DNA from: Cytophagaceae bacterium
Lineage (GTDB): Bacteria; Bacteroidota; Bacteroidia; Cytophagales; Spirosomataceae
DNA: 64,000 nt
Direction of reading: 5' to 3'
Assembly: GCA_947460975.1 (NCBI GenBank)
Contig: CANHGO010000003.1
Coordinates: 1-64,000 of the forward strand
The position numbers and the translations under genes are program-made. Within the stretch, counting starts at the first letter, position 1. Every line of letters begins with the position of its first letter. The notes beneath the pieces were generated by a model that searched no databases, was not told the origin of the DNA, and saw nothing but the letters and a program-made list of their open reading frames with translations. Below are positions 1-9,382 of this stretch, piece by piece.

Positions 1-6
1 GCATAA
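1..6 (+). CDS. possible last codon and stop of the gene before rpmA (rplU expected)
   Basis: The window opens with GCA TAA, which could be the last sense codon and stop of an upstream gene ending 12 bases before rpmA. rplU (ribosomal protein L21) precedes rpmA in nearly all bacteria. Only two codons are visible, so this rests on conserved gene order and not on sequence recognition. Confidence 0.25.
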   Translation, partial: A

Positions 7-18
7 ATTTATAAAAAA

Positions 19-414
19 ATGGCACATAAGAAAGGCGCCGGATCATCCAAAAACGGGCGCGAATCACATAGTAAACGATTAGGCGTTAAGTTGTTTGGAG
101 GCCAAGCAGTTATTGCAGGAAATATTATTGTACGTCAAAGAGGTACAGCTCACAATCCAGGAGAAAATGTTGGATTAGGAAAGGATCACACATTATTTGC
201 TTTGTCAGATGGTGTTGTGGCATTCAAAAAAGGATTTAAAGGTCGTTCATTTGTACATGTGTTGCCAGCTGTAGCTGCTTCACCTGTGGCAAAAGCGCCA
301 GTTAAGAAAGCGGCTCCTGCTCCAGTAGCGGAAGTGGTAGCGGAGGAAGTGGCTGTAGAGGCGGCTCCAAAAGCTAAGAAAGCTCCAGCAAAAAAGGCTG
401 CGGCGGCTGAGTAA
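19..414 (+). CDS. rpmA: 50S ribosomal protein L27 with long Ala/Lys/Pro C-terminal tail
   Basis: L27 lies at the peptidyl-transferase centre of the large ribosomal subunit. Residues 1-85 are a standard L27: it begins [16 protein letters not shown], then has the [10 protein letters not shown] and GKDHTLFAL stretches. The family is usually 85-90 residues. This protein has 131 because of a tail from about residue 87 made of Ala, Lys, Pro and Val with [10 protein letters not shown]-type repeats. The tail is in frame and ends at a normal stop, with a strong terminator 20 bases further on. The N-terminus starts directly at MAHKK, so no cleavable leader is evident. The tail is probably a disordered basic extension; its role is unknown. 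Confidence 0.97.
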   Translation: MAHKKGAGSSKNGRESHSKRLGVKLFGGQAVIAGNIIVRQRGTAHNPGENVGLGKDHTLFALSDGVVAFKKGFKGRSFVHVLPAVAASPVAKAPVKKAAPAPVAEVVAEEVAVEAAPKAKKAPAKKAAAAE

Positions 415-435
415 TTCAATCAACAGATTAATGAG

Positions 436-464
436 AACCTAGCATGAAAATGCTAGGTTTTTTT
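436..464 (+). terminator. intrinsic terminator of rpmA
   Basis: Perfect 10-bp inverted repeat AACCTAGCAT / ATGCTAGGTT with a GAAA tetraloop, followed by a run of T. It lies 22 bases after the rpmA stop. Confidence 0.9.
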
Positions 465-488
465 GTTTTAAAGAAACATAATTGGAGC

Positions 489-496
489 TACCTTTG
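489..496 (+). promoter_or_regulatory. Bacteroidota-type -7 box upstream of nfu
   Basis: TACCTTTG matches the Bacteroidota -7 consensus TAnnTTTG and lies 22 bases before the nfu start codon. A TTTTG stretch about 23 bases upstream could serve as the -33 element. This is a consensus match only. Confidence 0.45.
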
Positions 497-518
497 TTAA
501 CAATTTTAAAAATGAATT

Positions 519-1112
519 ATGGAAACGCCACAAATACATATTTATACTGAGTCTACCCCCAATCCACATTCCATGAAATTTGTGTTCAATGTGGAATTAT
601 TGCCAGAAGGACTTTCGTTTGATTATTCACAACCAGCTGATGGTTTGACCAAAGAGAAATCATCTCCTTTGGCTGTGGCTCTTTTTGGTTTTGAATTTGT
701 TCGTCGGGTTTTTATTACGAGCAATTTCATTACGGTCACCAAAGCGGAGGCGACTTTGTGGGAAGATGAATTATTTGGTATTAAGCAGTATTTGAAAAAG
801 TATTTTGAAGAGAAAAAGCCGGTATTTTCATTGCCTGAATCTTCCGCCGATGGCAGTTCTGATGACTCGGATACCGAGATTATAGGGAAAATTAAAAATG
901 TATTAGAGCAATATGTGCGACCAGCGGTGGAATCTGATGGGGGAGCAATTTCATTTCACTCTTTTGACGAGGAAATAGGCCAAGTAAAAGTCTTGTTGCA
1001 GGGGTCTTGTTCTGGTTGTCCTTCGTCCCAAATGACCCTAAAAGCCGGTATTGAAGCGTTAATGACGCGAATGATTCCTGAGGTAAAGGAAGTGGTGGCA
1101 GAAGGAGTTTAA
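519..1112 (+). CDS. nfuA: Nfu-type iron-sulfur cluster scaffold/carrier protein
   Basis: Carries and delivers Fe-S clusters to client proteins in the cytoplasm. Residues 4-95 match the Nfu N-terminal domain (IYTESTPNPHSMKF), and residues 120-195 are a NifU C-terminal domain. The cluster-binding Cys pair is in GSCSGCPSS (C164 and C167). The two domains are joined by a Ser/Asp-rich linker near residues 107-118. The total of 197 residues is normal for the Nfu_N-NifU architecture. The gene stands alone between two terminators, so it is probably a single-gene transcript. The symbol nfuA is by analogy; the E. coli protein has a different N-terminal domain. Confidence 0.92.
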   Translation: METPQIHIYTESTPNPHSMKFVFNVELLPEGLSFDYSQPADGLTKEKSSPLAVALFGFEFVRRVFITSNFITVTKAEATLWEDELFGIKQYLKKYFEEKKPVFSLPESSADGSSDDSDTEIIGKIKNVLEQYVRPAVESDGGAISFHSFDEEIGQVKVLLQGSCSGCPSSQMTLKAGIEALMTRMIPEVKEVVAEGV

Positions 1113-1130
1113 GACCTACCTCAAATAGAA

Positions 1131-1168
1131 AACAGCCATAAAAATTTCGTTTTTATGGCTGTTTTTTT
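1131..1168. terminator. bidirectional terminator between nfu and tpiA
   Basis: A 14-bp inverted repeat (AACAGCCATAAAAA at 1131-1144, complement at 1150-1163) with loop TTTCG is followed by T residues on the plus strand and preceded by A residues. It can therefore end both converging genes. Confidence 0.88.
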
Positions 1169-1178
1169 ATTTCTTAGA

Positions 1179-1940
1179 TTAAAACGAAGTGGCTATGGTA
1201 ATAAAGTCCGCCGCAACTAAAGAAGCGCCACCGATCAATCCTCCGTCCACATCCGCACAGGCAAATAATTCTTGAGCGTTTTTAGCGTTGCAACTTCCAC
1301 CATATAAAATGGAGCAATTATTAGCAGCATTTTGGCCATATTTTGTGGCCAAATGTCCACGTAAATATGCATGCATTTCTTGTGCTTGGTCTGAAGAAGC
1401 TGTTAGGCCTGTACCTATCGCCCAAATAGGCTCGTATGCAATCACAATTTTGGCAAAATCTTCAGCCGATAAATGGAATAAACTTTCGGTTAATTGTTGG
1501 GCCACATAGGCTAAAAATTCTCCCCCTTCACGAAGGTCTAAACTTTCACCACAGCAAAAAATAGGAGTTAAGCCAGCGGCTAAGGCTGCGTCTACTTTGG
1601 CGGCTAATTGGGCATTTGATTCCGAAAAATATTGTCGGCGCTCTGAGTGCCCTAAAATAACATAAGAAATGCCTGAAGTGGCTAACATGTTAGCAGAAAT
1701 TTCCCCTGTATAAGCACCGGATGATTTTTCGTGGCAATTTTGAGCGGAAACGGCTAAATTTGATATGCCTGAAACCGCTTTATTTACTTCAGAAATAAAT
1801 AAAGAGGGAGGAGCCATAATTACTTGAACGTCTGCAGCGACCTCCGCTTTAACTAATTGGGCCACTTCATTCGCCAAAGCGATTGCTTCTGCAGCGGTTT
1901 TATTCATCTTCCAGTTTCCTGCTACGATCTTTTTTCTCAT
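1179..1940 (-). CDS. tpiA: triose-phosphate isomerase
   Basis: Interconverts dihydroxyacetone phosphate and glyceraldehyde 3-phosphate in glycolysis and gluconeogenesis. At 253 residues it has full family length. Catalytic Lys11 is in NWKMN, His98 in LGHSERR, and Glu170 in AYEPIWAIGTG, which also carries the loop-6 lid. The phosphate-binding LYGGS and GGLIGGASL stretches are near the C-terminus. It is convergent with nfu, sharing the terminator, and has its own promoter-like box upstream. Confidence 0.98.
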   Translation of the reverse strand: MRKKIVAGNWKMNKTAAEAIALANEVAQLVKAEVAADVQVIMAPPSLFISEVNKAVSGISNLAVSAQNCHEKSSGAYTGEISANMLATSGISYVILGHSERRQYFSESNAQLAAKVDAALAAGLTPIFCCGESLDLREGGEFLAYVAQQLTESLFHLSAEDFAKIVIAYEPIWAIGTGLTASSDQAQEMHAYLRGHLATKYGQNAANNCSILYGGSCNAKNAQELFACADVDGGLIGGASLVAADFITIATSF

Positions 1941-1962
1941 GTTTTCATTTTTTAATTGTTCG

Positions 1963-1970
1963 CAAAATTA
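1963..1970 (-). promoter_or_regulatory. Bacteroidota-type -7 box upstream of tpiA
   Basis: Read on the minus strand, TAATTTTG matches TAnnTTTG and ends 22 bases before the tpiA ATG. A consensus match only. Confidence 0.45.
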
Positions 1971-2090
1971 CGATTCCTTTTTCGGGATTGAAAATTACAT
2001 TGAAAAAATCAATCGTAAATCCTCAAAGATTCAGGCATTTCCCGTATTTTCACACATTATTTTGCCCAAACAAAATTTGATATTTTTTAC

Positions 2091-5000
2091 ATGAAACGTA
2101 TTCTCATATTCAGTATTTTATTTTTAAGTATTTCAGCAAAAGGCCAGACTAATTTATTTCCTCACGCCAAACAAAAATGGGTAGATTCCGTTTTTGCTAC
2201 CTTGAGCATCGATCAAAAAATAGGCCAAGTATTAATGCCACGCGGAAATTCAAATCCAGTGTATGATACGACTCGTTTGTTTTCGATCATTAGGGATTAT
2301 CACGTGGGGGGATTTGTGCTATTTGCAGGTTACCCAACAGTTCAGGCCCGATTGGTCAATGAGCTTCAAAAGCGATCAAAAGTTCCTCTTTTCATTGGCA
2401 TGGATTTAGAGTGGGGCCTGAATATGCGATTAGATTCCACGGTTCGGTTTCCTTATCAAATGACTTTAGGCGCGATGCAGGGGAATGACGCGCTCATCGA
2501 GAAGATGGGGTTCCAAATAGCCCAGCAATGTAAAAGGATAGGGGTGCATATTAATTATGCGCCTGTGGTAGATGTCAATAATAATCCGGCAAATCCGGTG
2601 ATCAACTTCAGATCTTTTGGGGAAAATCGGGATTTAGTTACTCAAAAGGCGCTGGCCTACATGCGTGGATTACAAAAGGGGGGAATCATCACTTCGGCGA
2701 AACACTTTCCTGGACATGGAGACACAGGCGTAGATTCGCATTATGATATTCCTGTGCTTCAGCATACCCGAAATCGCTTGGATAGTTTGGAGCTTTTTCC
2801 TTATAAAGAATTGATTTCAAAGGGCCTTCAAGGAATTATGGTGGGGCATTTGAGCATTCCTTCCCTCGATTCCACGGCGTCTTTAGCGAGTACGATGTCT
2901 AAGCCAATTGTCACTGGACTTTTGCGAGATGAAATGAAGTTTGACGGATTGGTTTTTACAGATGCGATGGACATGAAGGGCGCCACTAAAATGTTTCCTG
3001 AAGGAACGGCTAACGTAAAAGCACTCTTGGCCGGCAACGATATTTTAGAAACGTTTGTGGATGTTCCCGCTGCATTTAATGCAATCAAAACGGCATTAGA
3101 GAAAAATGAAATCTCAATTGAAGACCTTGACAAAAGAGTCAAGCGCATTTTAAATGCCAAAGCATGGGCAGGATTAGACCGTTATCAAGCGATTCAAATG
3201 AATGACCTGATTAAGGATTTAAATCCGATTCAATCAGAGGTTTTGAAGAGGCAATTAGCAGAAAAATCCATTACCCTTTTAAAGAACAGCGAAAGCATGC
3301 TTCCGCTTAGGCGTTTAGATACATTAAAGATTGCGACTTTGGCCATCGGCAAGGCTAATTATGGTGCTGTTTTCCCAACGGAATTTCAAAAAATGGCCGA
3401 AAATTACGTGGAAATGCCTCATTTTTATTTAGATGAATTAAGTGCTGATTCGACTATTTTGCGGGTAGAAAAGGAATTGGAAAAGTATAATACGGTGCTT
3501 GTGGGCATTCATGGAATATCCTACCGACCGGCCAATAACTATGCGATAAAGGCCCCGATTCAAGCTTTGGTTAAGCGCTTTTCTACACCAAAATCAATTG
3601 TCACGCATTTTGCCAATCCATTTACATTGACCCAATTTGAAAATATAAATCGTGCATCGGCGTTGATAATGACTTATCAGGATGGGATAGCCCAACAAGA
3701 AGCTGCGGCGGAGGTGATTTTTGGTGGCATTGCCGCGGAGGGAAAAATGCCGGTAAGCGCCTCGAAAGACTATCCTTTTGGCTTGGGACTTGTGACTCCT
3801 ACTTTGGCCAGATTGCAATATAATGTATTGCCTGAGGCAGTTGGAATACAAGGAAGCTATTTAGCCCAACAAGTTGACTCGCTGGCCAATTTAGCCATTC
3901 AAATTAAAGGGACTCCAGGAGCAGTGGTGCTGATTGCCAAGGAAGGAAAAGTCATTTATCATAAGGCCTATGGCAGTCAAATTTATGAAACCAATGAGCC
4001 ACTAAAAAAATCAGATATCTTTGATTTGGCGTCGATTACCAAGATTTCTACCTCGGTACCGGCTTTGATGCATTGGCAAGATCAAGGAAAATTTTCGGTT
4101 CAGAACACCATGGGGGAATTCATTCCGGCACTAGCGAACAGCAATAAAAAGGATTTGAAGTATGAGGATATCTTGACACATCAAGCAAAATTAAAAGCCT
4201 GGATTCCTTTTTGGCAAGATTATATTGACAGCACCGACATGATTGTTCACAGTAAGAAGTTCAACGAAATGTATGCCAAAGACGATTTGAAATACTCTTT
4301 TGTCGAAAAGTATTTTACCAAGTCTGCGGGCGAAGAACGAGTTAAGAAAATTATTCGCCAAAAGAAAGATTTATGGGCCACCTGTGTAGATATAAAAACA
4401 GAGGTGACGCGCTGGAAGCCATTTACACTTTCTTATGCACAATCGGCCGAGTATCCGGTTCAGGTAGCACCTAATCTTTGGGCGCATAGATCGATTTCTA
4501 ATCAAATTTTCGAGGCCATAAAAAGCTCACCTTTGCGGGAGAAAAAAGAATATGTGTATTCAGATTTATCGTATTATTTATTGCCTGAAATGGCTCCGAA
4601 AATTACGGGAAAAACATGGCCTGAATATTTGGGGAATACTTTTTATAAGCCTTTGGGTGCGTCTAGCTTAGTGTATCAGGCGGAGAAATATTTTCCGTTG
4701 GCTCGAATAGTTCCTACCGAATATGATTCATTGTTTAGAAAAACGTTGATTCGCGGAAAAGTTCATGATGAGGGTGCGGCACTTTTGGATGGGATTTCTG
4801 GACATGCGGGCTTGTTTGGTAATGCCAATGATTTAGCGAAAATGATGCAAATGTATTTGCAAAAGGGTTTCTACGGGGGCCAACAATACATTCAAGAATC
4901 GACCGTAAAACAATGGACGAATTATCCTTTTTCAATGGAAGAAAATTCAAGACGGGGGATAGGTTTTGATAAAGTCGATCGAAAAAAACCAGGAATATCG

Positions 5001-5204
5001 GCAGCCGCATCTGCGAGTGCGTCGAGTTTTGGTCATTCAGGTTTTACAGGAACCTATACTTGGATCGATCCAGAGCATGATTTAGTCTATGTATTTCTCT
5101 CTAATCGCGTGTATCCTACTCGGAATAATAGCAAGATTTCAGATGCTAATATTCGCACCGGAATTAATGAGGTCATTTACAAAGCGATTAAAAAAGGTAA
5201 TTGA
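2091..5204 (+). CDS. exported GH3 beta-N-acetylglucosaminidase-like / serine beta-lactamase-like fusion
   Basis: Two hydrolases in one 1037-residue chain. An N-terminal signal peptide (MKRILIFSILFLSISAKGQT) points to export. Residues about 30-370 are a glycoside hydrolase family 3 catalytic domain with the NagZ-type signature KHFPGHGDTGVDSH (204-217) and the likely nucleophile Asp291 in TDAMDMKGA; a GH3 C-terminal domain follows to about residue 580. Residues about 600-1035 are a class C beta-lactamase/DD-peptidase-like domain with SITK (Ser648, Lys651), YSD (823-825) and GHSG (981-984). GH3-serine hydrolase fusions of about 1000 residues are common in Bacteroidota and are thought to act on peptidoglycan or muropeptides; the substrate here is inferred. 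The next gene starts inside its stop codon. Confidence 0.93.
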   Translation: MKRILIFSILFLSISAKGQTNLFPHAKQKWVDSVFATLSIDQKIGQVLMPRGNSNPVYDTTRLFSIIRDYHVGGFVLFAGYPTVQARLVNELQKRSKVPLFIGMDLEWGLNMRLDSTVRFPYQMTLGAMQGNDALIEKMGFQIAQQCKRIGVHINYAPVVDVNNNPANPVINFRSFGENRDLVTQKALAYMRGLQKGGIITSAKHFPGHGDTGVDSHYDIPVLQHTRNRLDSLELFPYKELISKGLQGIMVGHLSIPSLDSTASLASTMSKPIVTGLLRDEMKFDGLVFTDAMDMKGATKMFPEGTANVKALLAGNDILETFVDVPAAFNAIKTALEKNEISIEDLDKRVKRILNAKAWAGLDRYQAIQMNDLIKDLNPIQSEVLKRQLAEKSITLLKNSESMLPLRRLDTLKIATLAIGKANYGAVFPTEFQKMAENYVEMPHFYLDELSADSTILRVEKELEKYNTVLVGIHGISYRPANNYAIKAPIQALVKRFSTPKSIVTHFANPFTLTQFENINRASALIMTYQDGIAQQEAAAEVIFGGIAAEGKMPVSASKDYPFGLGLVTPTLARLQYNVLPEAVGIQGSYLAQQVDSLANLAIQIKGTPGAVVLIAKEGKVIYHKAYGSQIYETNEPLKKSDIFDLASITKISTSVPALMHWQDQGKFSVQNTMGEFIPALANSNKKDLKYEDILTHQAKLKAWIPFWQDYIDSTDMIVHSKKFNEMYAKDDLKYSFVEKYFTKSAGEERVKKIIRQKKDLWATCVDIKTEVTRWKPFTLSYAQSAEYPVQVAPNLWAHRSISNQIFEAIKSSPLREKKEYVYSDLSYYLLPEMAPKITGKTWPEYLGNTFYKPLGASSLVYQAEKYFPLARIVPTEYDSLFRKTLIRGKVHDEGAALLDGISGHAGLFGNANDLAKMMQMYLQKGFYGGQQYIQESTVKQWTNYPFSMEENSRRGIGFDKVDRKKPGISAAASASASSFGHSGFTGTYTWIDPEHDLVYVFLSNRVYPTRNNSKISDANIRTGINEVIYKAIKKGN

Positions 5205-6094
5205 TGCATATTTTAATCACAGGTGGGACGGGTTTAATCGGAAGGGCGTTGACTGAAAAGTTGACATCCGAAGGGCACACCGTGGCTATTTTATCTCGAT
5301 CGGGAGGTGATTTTACATGGAATGTGAAGGAACATTATATGGATCCTTTGGCTTTGCAAAATGTGGATGCCATTGTTCATTTAGCTGGCGCTGGAATTGC
5401 GGAAAAACGTTGGTCCGTCGCGCGTAAAAAAGAAATTGTAGACTCACGAGTTGAAAGTGCGCGATTGTTAGTTGACACATTAGCGAACAACAAACATCAA
5501 GTAAAAACGGTGGTTTCCGCTTCAGGAATTGGGTATTATGGTTCCGATACTGGAGAAATAAATTGTACGGAATTATCAAATCCAGGCTGTGATTTTGTCG
5601 CTGAATGCACGAAGGAATGGGAGAAAAGTGTGGATCCTTTTTCAGACCAAGGAATCCGAGTGGTGAAGTTGAGAACCGGCCTAGTCATGGCCAGCCAAGG
5701 CGGAATTTTCCGAGTGTTGGCTCGACCCGTTTATTGGTTTTTTGGGGCTATTTTAGGAACGGGAACGCAATGGCAATCATGGATTCACATCGATGATTTG
5801 GTGGAAATTTTTCATCAATCTTTGATTAATTCTTCTGCATCTGGCGTGTATAATGCCGTTGCGCCGGAGCCCATTAGGCATGGAGATATGATCAGAATGA
5901 TTGCAAAAAAACTAAAAAGAACTTTAATTTTTCCTGCGATACCTACTTGGTTTTTAAGGATTATTTTGGGGGAAATGGCTGATTTGGTGACGGGAGGTAA
6001 TTTTGTTTCAAGTCAAAAAATACAAAAAGAGTTAACATTTACGTTTAAGTTTACGAGCTTCGCGGAGGCTATAAAAAAATTGACCTATGTCTAA
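5204..6094 (+). CDS. TIGR01777-family NAD(P)-dependent epimerase/oxidoreductase (SDR39U1-like)
   Basis: Extended SDR of 296 residues. The Rossmann motif TGGTGLIG is at the N-terminus, followed by HLAGAGIAEKRW and SASGIGYYG, which typify this family. The C-terminal half has the GTGTQWQSWIHIDDL stretch and a DUF1731-like end. A TTG lies three bases upstream in frame, but ATG at 5204 gives the family-typical MHILITGG and overlaps the preceding TGA as TGATG, implying translational coupling. The substrate of this family is not established. Confidence 0.92.
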   Translation: MHILITGGTGLIGRALTEKLTSEGHTVAILSRSGGDFTWNVKEHYMDPLALQNVDAIVHLAGAGIAEKRWSVARKKEIVDSRVESARLLVDTLANNKHQVKTVVSASGIGYYGSDTGEINCTELSNPGCDFVAECTKEWEKSVDPFSDQGIRVVKLRTGLVMASQGGIFRVLARPVYWFFGAILGTGTQWQSWIHIDDLVEIFHQSLINSSASGVYNAVAPEPIRHGDMIRMIAKKLKRTLIFPAIPTWFLRIILGEMADLVTGGNFVSSQKIQKELTFTFKFTSFAEAIKKLTYV

Positions 6095-6680
6095 AAATAT
6101 TTTGATTTATTGTGGTTCGTCGAAGGGGCATAACGTCGTTTACGAGCAAGAGGCGATTAAGCTTGTTCGTTCACTAAAAGAGCATGATTGTAAGATTATT
6201 TTCGGCGCAGGAAGTGTTGGCTTAATGGGCGTGTTGGCAGATGAATATTTGCGAATAGGCGGGGAATTAATCGGGGTAATTCCTTCATTTATGGAACCCT
6301 GGGAAGTGAAACATTTGGGGATTCAAACTTGCCATGTGACGCAGTCGATGCATGAGCGCAAGGAAATGATGGCCGAAATGGCGGATGCCGTAATTGCGCT
6401 TCCGGGTGGATTTGGGACGCTGGACGAGCTTTTTGAGATGTTGACGTGGAAGCAATTGGATTTGCATCAAATGCCTGTGACCATTTTAAATACAGCTCAT
6501 TATTACGATCATTTAATTAAGCATATCGACCATATGGTCCAAGAGGGATTTTTGAAAGAGCGTAATTTATCGGCTTTACATATTGAATCAAATCCAGAGG
6601 ATTTAGTCACTTATTTGATGCATTATGAACCCGAAAAAATGGAAAAAAAATGGATTTATCGCGGTAAAAAAGAAGTTTAA
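6087..6680 (+). CDS. LOG-family (TIGR00730) nucleotide 5'-monophosphate phosphoribohydrolase
   Basis: Lysine decarboxylase-like Rossmann protein of 197 residues. It carries the diagnostic PGGFGTLDE motif (residues 106-114) and the MHERK motif before it (88-92); together these bind the ribose-phosphate. Family members split cytokinin or purine nucleoside monophosphates into base and ribose 5-phosphate. The start overlaps the previous gene by 8 bases and its stop overlaps the next start by one base, so 2091-8305 reads as one operon. Confidence 0.93.
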   Translation: MSKNILIYCGSSKGHNVVYEQEAIKLVRSLKEHDCKIIFGAGSVGLMGVLADEYLRIGGELIGVIPSFMEPWEVKHLGIQTCHVTQSMHERKEMMAEMADAVIALPGGFGTLDELFEMLTWKQLDLHQMPVTILNTAHYYDHLIKHIDHMVQEGFLKERNLSALHIESNPEDLVTYLMHYEPEKMEKKWIYRGKKEV

Positions 6681-8305
6681 TGAGGAAGTTTTTAATGCTA
6701 TTTATCGGTATTTTATTTGCTCAAATGGCTGTTGGCCAAAAGCAACCTGAGAATTTAGGGTCGGCGGTCAACAGTGAATTTTCCGAATTAAATCCGGTTA
6801 TGGCGCCTGATGGCAAGACCTTATATTTTGGCAGAAAAAATCATCCCTCTAATAAATATGGCTCGCAGGGATCTGAAACAGTCAAGGGATCACAAGACAT
6901 TTGGTATTCAGAAAATGTGAATGGCGTTTGGAGTACAGCATTTAGAATGCCCGATGCATTGAATCGCGATCAATACAATACGATTTTATCGATATCGCCT
7001 GATGGGCAAACCATTCTTTTGAAGGGCGCTTATGTGCAAGGAAATTATGAGACACGCGGATTTTCTATCGCAAAAAAATTAATCTCGGGTTGGTCCATCC
7101 CAGAAAAAATTAATATCCCATCTTATGAAAAACTAAGCCGAGGGAAAAATGAATATGGGTATTTGAGCATGGATGGGAAGGCACTTTTGCTAGCATTTTC
7201 CGAAAAGAAAAATAGTGATCGCGACGACATGTATGTGAGTTTTTTGCGGAATGGGTTTTGGACGAAACCGCAGAATTTGGGGCCGACAATCAATACCGAA
7301 TTTTCAGAAACGACTCCTTTTTTAGCTGCGGATGGAAAGACCTTGTATTTTTCTTCCGATCGAACGGGAGGATCCGGAAGCCAAGATATTTATGTCTCAA
7401 AACGCTTGGATGAGTCCTGGACTTCTTGGCGCAAACCTGTCAATGTGGGGGCGCCCATCAATTCGGAGGAGTACGATGCCTATTATAGTTTATCTGCCAA
7501 AGGGGATTTTGCTTATTTTTTGTCGAGCAAAAATTCAATGGGGAAGAAAGATATTTTTCGAATACCAGTGGAAAAGGAACCCGAAATTCCCGCTGAACCG
7601 AGGAAGGTTGAGGCTCCGATATTGGCCCAACAAGAAGTCAAGTCAAGTCCGCGAATTGGTTCTAGTGAAACTTCCGAGGCGGTTGTTTTAGTCTCAGGAA
7701 AAGTGTTAAATAAAACATTAAATGTGGTGCCAGAGGGGGCAGAAATTACGTATGAGGATTTAAAAACGGGCCAATTATTAGGAAGGGCAAAGCCGGATCC
7801 ATCGACGGGCCTGTATAAACTAGTGCTTCCCTATGGGATTAATTATGGGATTACGGCGAAAGCTAATGGATTTTTGCCGAGTTCAATCAACTTGGATTTG
7901 AGTAAATTAAGAGGGCGATATTTGGAATTAGATGAAAAAGATTTAGTGATGGCTGCCATCGCCAAAGGAGCTAAAATGACCATCAATAATTTGTTTTTTG
8001 AACTTGGTAAAGCAACATTAACGCCTGAATCGGATCCTGAATTAAAACGCTTGGTTGACGTGATGAAAGAAAATGCAGATTTGCGCATTGAGATTTCAGG
8101 ACACACGGATAATACGGGAACGGATGCGATTAACGAGAAGTTGTCCCAAGCGAGAGCCGATGCGGTTAAAAATTATTTATTGGCTGCTGGTGTGGCCTCA
8201 AATCGCATTCAATCTAAAGGATATGGTTCATTGAAACCTATTGCTACGAATGAAACGGAGGAAGGCCGACAAGCCAACCGGCGAGTGGAGTTTTCAATTT
8301 TATAA
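6680..8305 (+). CDS. outer-membrane PD40 beta-propeller / OmpA-family protein
   Basis: The 541-residue envelope protein has a signal peptide (MRKFLMLFIGILFAQMAVGQ). Residues about 25-300 contain PD40-type propeller repeats such as MAPDGKTLYFGRK and LAADGKTLYFSSDR. A short beta-sandwich-like linker lies around 330-420. The last ~110 residues are a peptidoglycan-binding OmpA domain with NLFFELGKATL, ISGHTDNTG and RRVEFSIL. This architecture is common in Bacteroidota, often with gliding or type IX-associated proteins, but no other such gene is nearby. Its last six bases overlap the end of the convergent glycosyltransferase gene. Confidence 0.93.
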   Translation: MRKFLMLFIGILFAQMAVGQKQPENLGSAVNSEFSELNPVMAPDGKTLYFGRKNHPSNKYGSQGSETVKGSQDIWYSENVNGVWSTAFRMPDALNRDQYNTILSISPDGQTILLKGAYVQGNYETRGFSIAKKLISGWSIPEKINIPSYEKLSRGKNEYGYLSMDGKALLLAFSEKKNSDRDDMYVSFLRNGFWTKPQNLGPTINTEFSETTPFLAADGKTLYFSSDRTGGSGSQDIYVSKRLDESWTSWRKPVNVGAPINSEEYDAYYSLSAKGDFAYFLSSKNSMGKKDIFRIPVEKEPEIPAEPRKVEAPILAQQEVKSSPRIGSSETSEAVVLVSGKVLNKTLNVVPEGAEITYEDLKTGQLLGRAKPDPSTGLYKLVLPYGINYGITAKANGFLPSSINLDLSKLRGRYLELDEKDLVMAAIAKGAKMTINNLFFELGKATLTPESDPELKRLVDVMKENADLRIEISGHTDNTGTDAINEKLSQARADAVKNYLLAAGVASNRIQSKGYGSLKPIATNETEEGRQANRRVEFSIL

Positions 8306-9307
8306 TTTTACCGTGTCAATGAAATTGACGAGCCAGCGGAAAGGCATGCTGGTGTATTTTCTGACGCGCAAGAACCTTTTTCGAGGTAAAATAGGCGCTG
8401 GTTTTATATAAAAACAAGGAAACTTTTTATACGTATTGTGGCCATTGGCAATCAAGGCCTGCGCATAAAAGTCGAACAAGGATGCCACATCGCCTTTTTC
8501 CTGAAAGGTATATCGGTTCTGATATTTAGAAATTTGAGTAGGCTTTTCAGGGCTGTATCCAGAGAAATGAAAGAATATCAATGGGTATTTTTCATTAATC
8601 TGATAAGGCTCATTGTCATTGGTAATCACGCGTTCGTGCAGGTTCCAATAGGCCATGTTTAATCCCAAATGCCGACTCACATACACATCCTCATAATATA
8701 ATGGCGCAAAGTTCACCCACAATTGGTCTACAAACATGCCTTTTTCCAAGTCAATATAGCAATGGTCCAGCAAGCGATCTTTCCACCAAGCCAAAAATGA
8801 AGCTGTCGTGGCGGATCTTTTTGTACCAATAAAACCTAAATTGTAGAGCCCGGTATTGAGCAAGCCTCGTTCCTGTGGCTCATTCTCATCAGGATAGGCC
8901 ATTAGTGTGTGTGGCGTCAAAAACAAACTGTTATTTTCCAATCCCTTTTCAATCTCAGTTAAGGGCTGGTAAATGACAATATCCGGGTCAAAATAATGAA
9001 CGATTTCAGCCTCAGGATAGGTATTGTAAATGTGATCTAGAAAGAATGGCTTTACGGCGGTATTTAATTCTGTGATATTGTATTTTTCGCAGAGCTCATC
9101 TAAATCTTCGATGCCTATGGTATGTAATTCGATGAGTTCGTAAGGGGGCAACTGTTCTTTTTGAATGTCCGATTTGTCCAATCGGTCTACTAAACCTATA
9201 AAATAACGGTATGTTGGATTGTGCTTTTTTAGTGAATCACCAAGGGTTTTAGCTTGCGCTAAGTAGTTTATGGAACAAATGGTGAGGACTATTTTTTGCA
9301 TATTCAA
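8300..9307 (-). CDS. glycosyltransferase, GT-A fold (GT8-like)
   Basis: 335 residues with a GT-A layout. The N-terminus (KIVLTICSINYLAQAKTLGDSL) resembles family 8-type transferases, and the metal-binding DxD is in YFDPDIVIY (Asp107/Asp109). C-terminal His residues in the FFHFSGYSPEKP stretch could complete the metal site. There is no signal peptide, so it probably acts at the cytoplasmic face of the membrane on a cell-surface glycan. The gene stands alone with its own promoter-like box and converges on the OmpA gene. A second in-frame ATG two codons downstream is an alternative start. Acceptor and donor cannot be read from the sequence. Confidence 0.8.
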   Translation of the reverse strand: MNMQKIVLTICSINYLAQAKTLGDSLKKHNPTYRYFIGLVDRLDKSDIQKEQLPPYELIELHTIGIEDLDELCEKYNITELNTAVKPFFLDHIYNTYPEAEIVHYFDPDIVIYQPLTEIEKGLENNSLFLTPHTLMAYPDENEPQERGLLNTGLYNLGFIGTKRSATTASFLAWWKDRLLDHCYIDLEKGMFVDQLWVNFAPLYYEDVYVSRHLGLNMAYWNLHERVITNDNEPYQINEKYPLIFFHFSGYSPEKPTQISKYQNRYTFQEKGDVASLFDFYAQALIANGHNTYKKFPCFYIKPAPILPRKRFLRVRKYTSMPFRWLVNFIDTVKL

Positions 9308-9319
9308 AATGATCAGTTA

Positions 9320-9327
9320 CAAAAGTA
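9320..9327 (-). promoter_or_regulatory. Bacteroidota-type -7 box upstream of the 8300-9307 glycosyltransferase
   Basis: TACTTTTG on the minus strand fits TAnnTTTG and lies 12 bases before the start codon. A consensus match only. Confidence 0.4.
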
Positions 9328-9382
9328 CTAAATGCAAATTAAAAAACGTTGTTGCTAAGCGAGCATTCGTTTAGGGTACTTT

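Noticed and set aside
186-419. Minus-strand open frame across the rpmA tail
   Set aside because: It is the complement of the Ala/Lys-rich tail of L27; low-complexity codons create the open frame.
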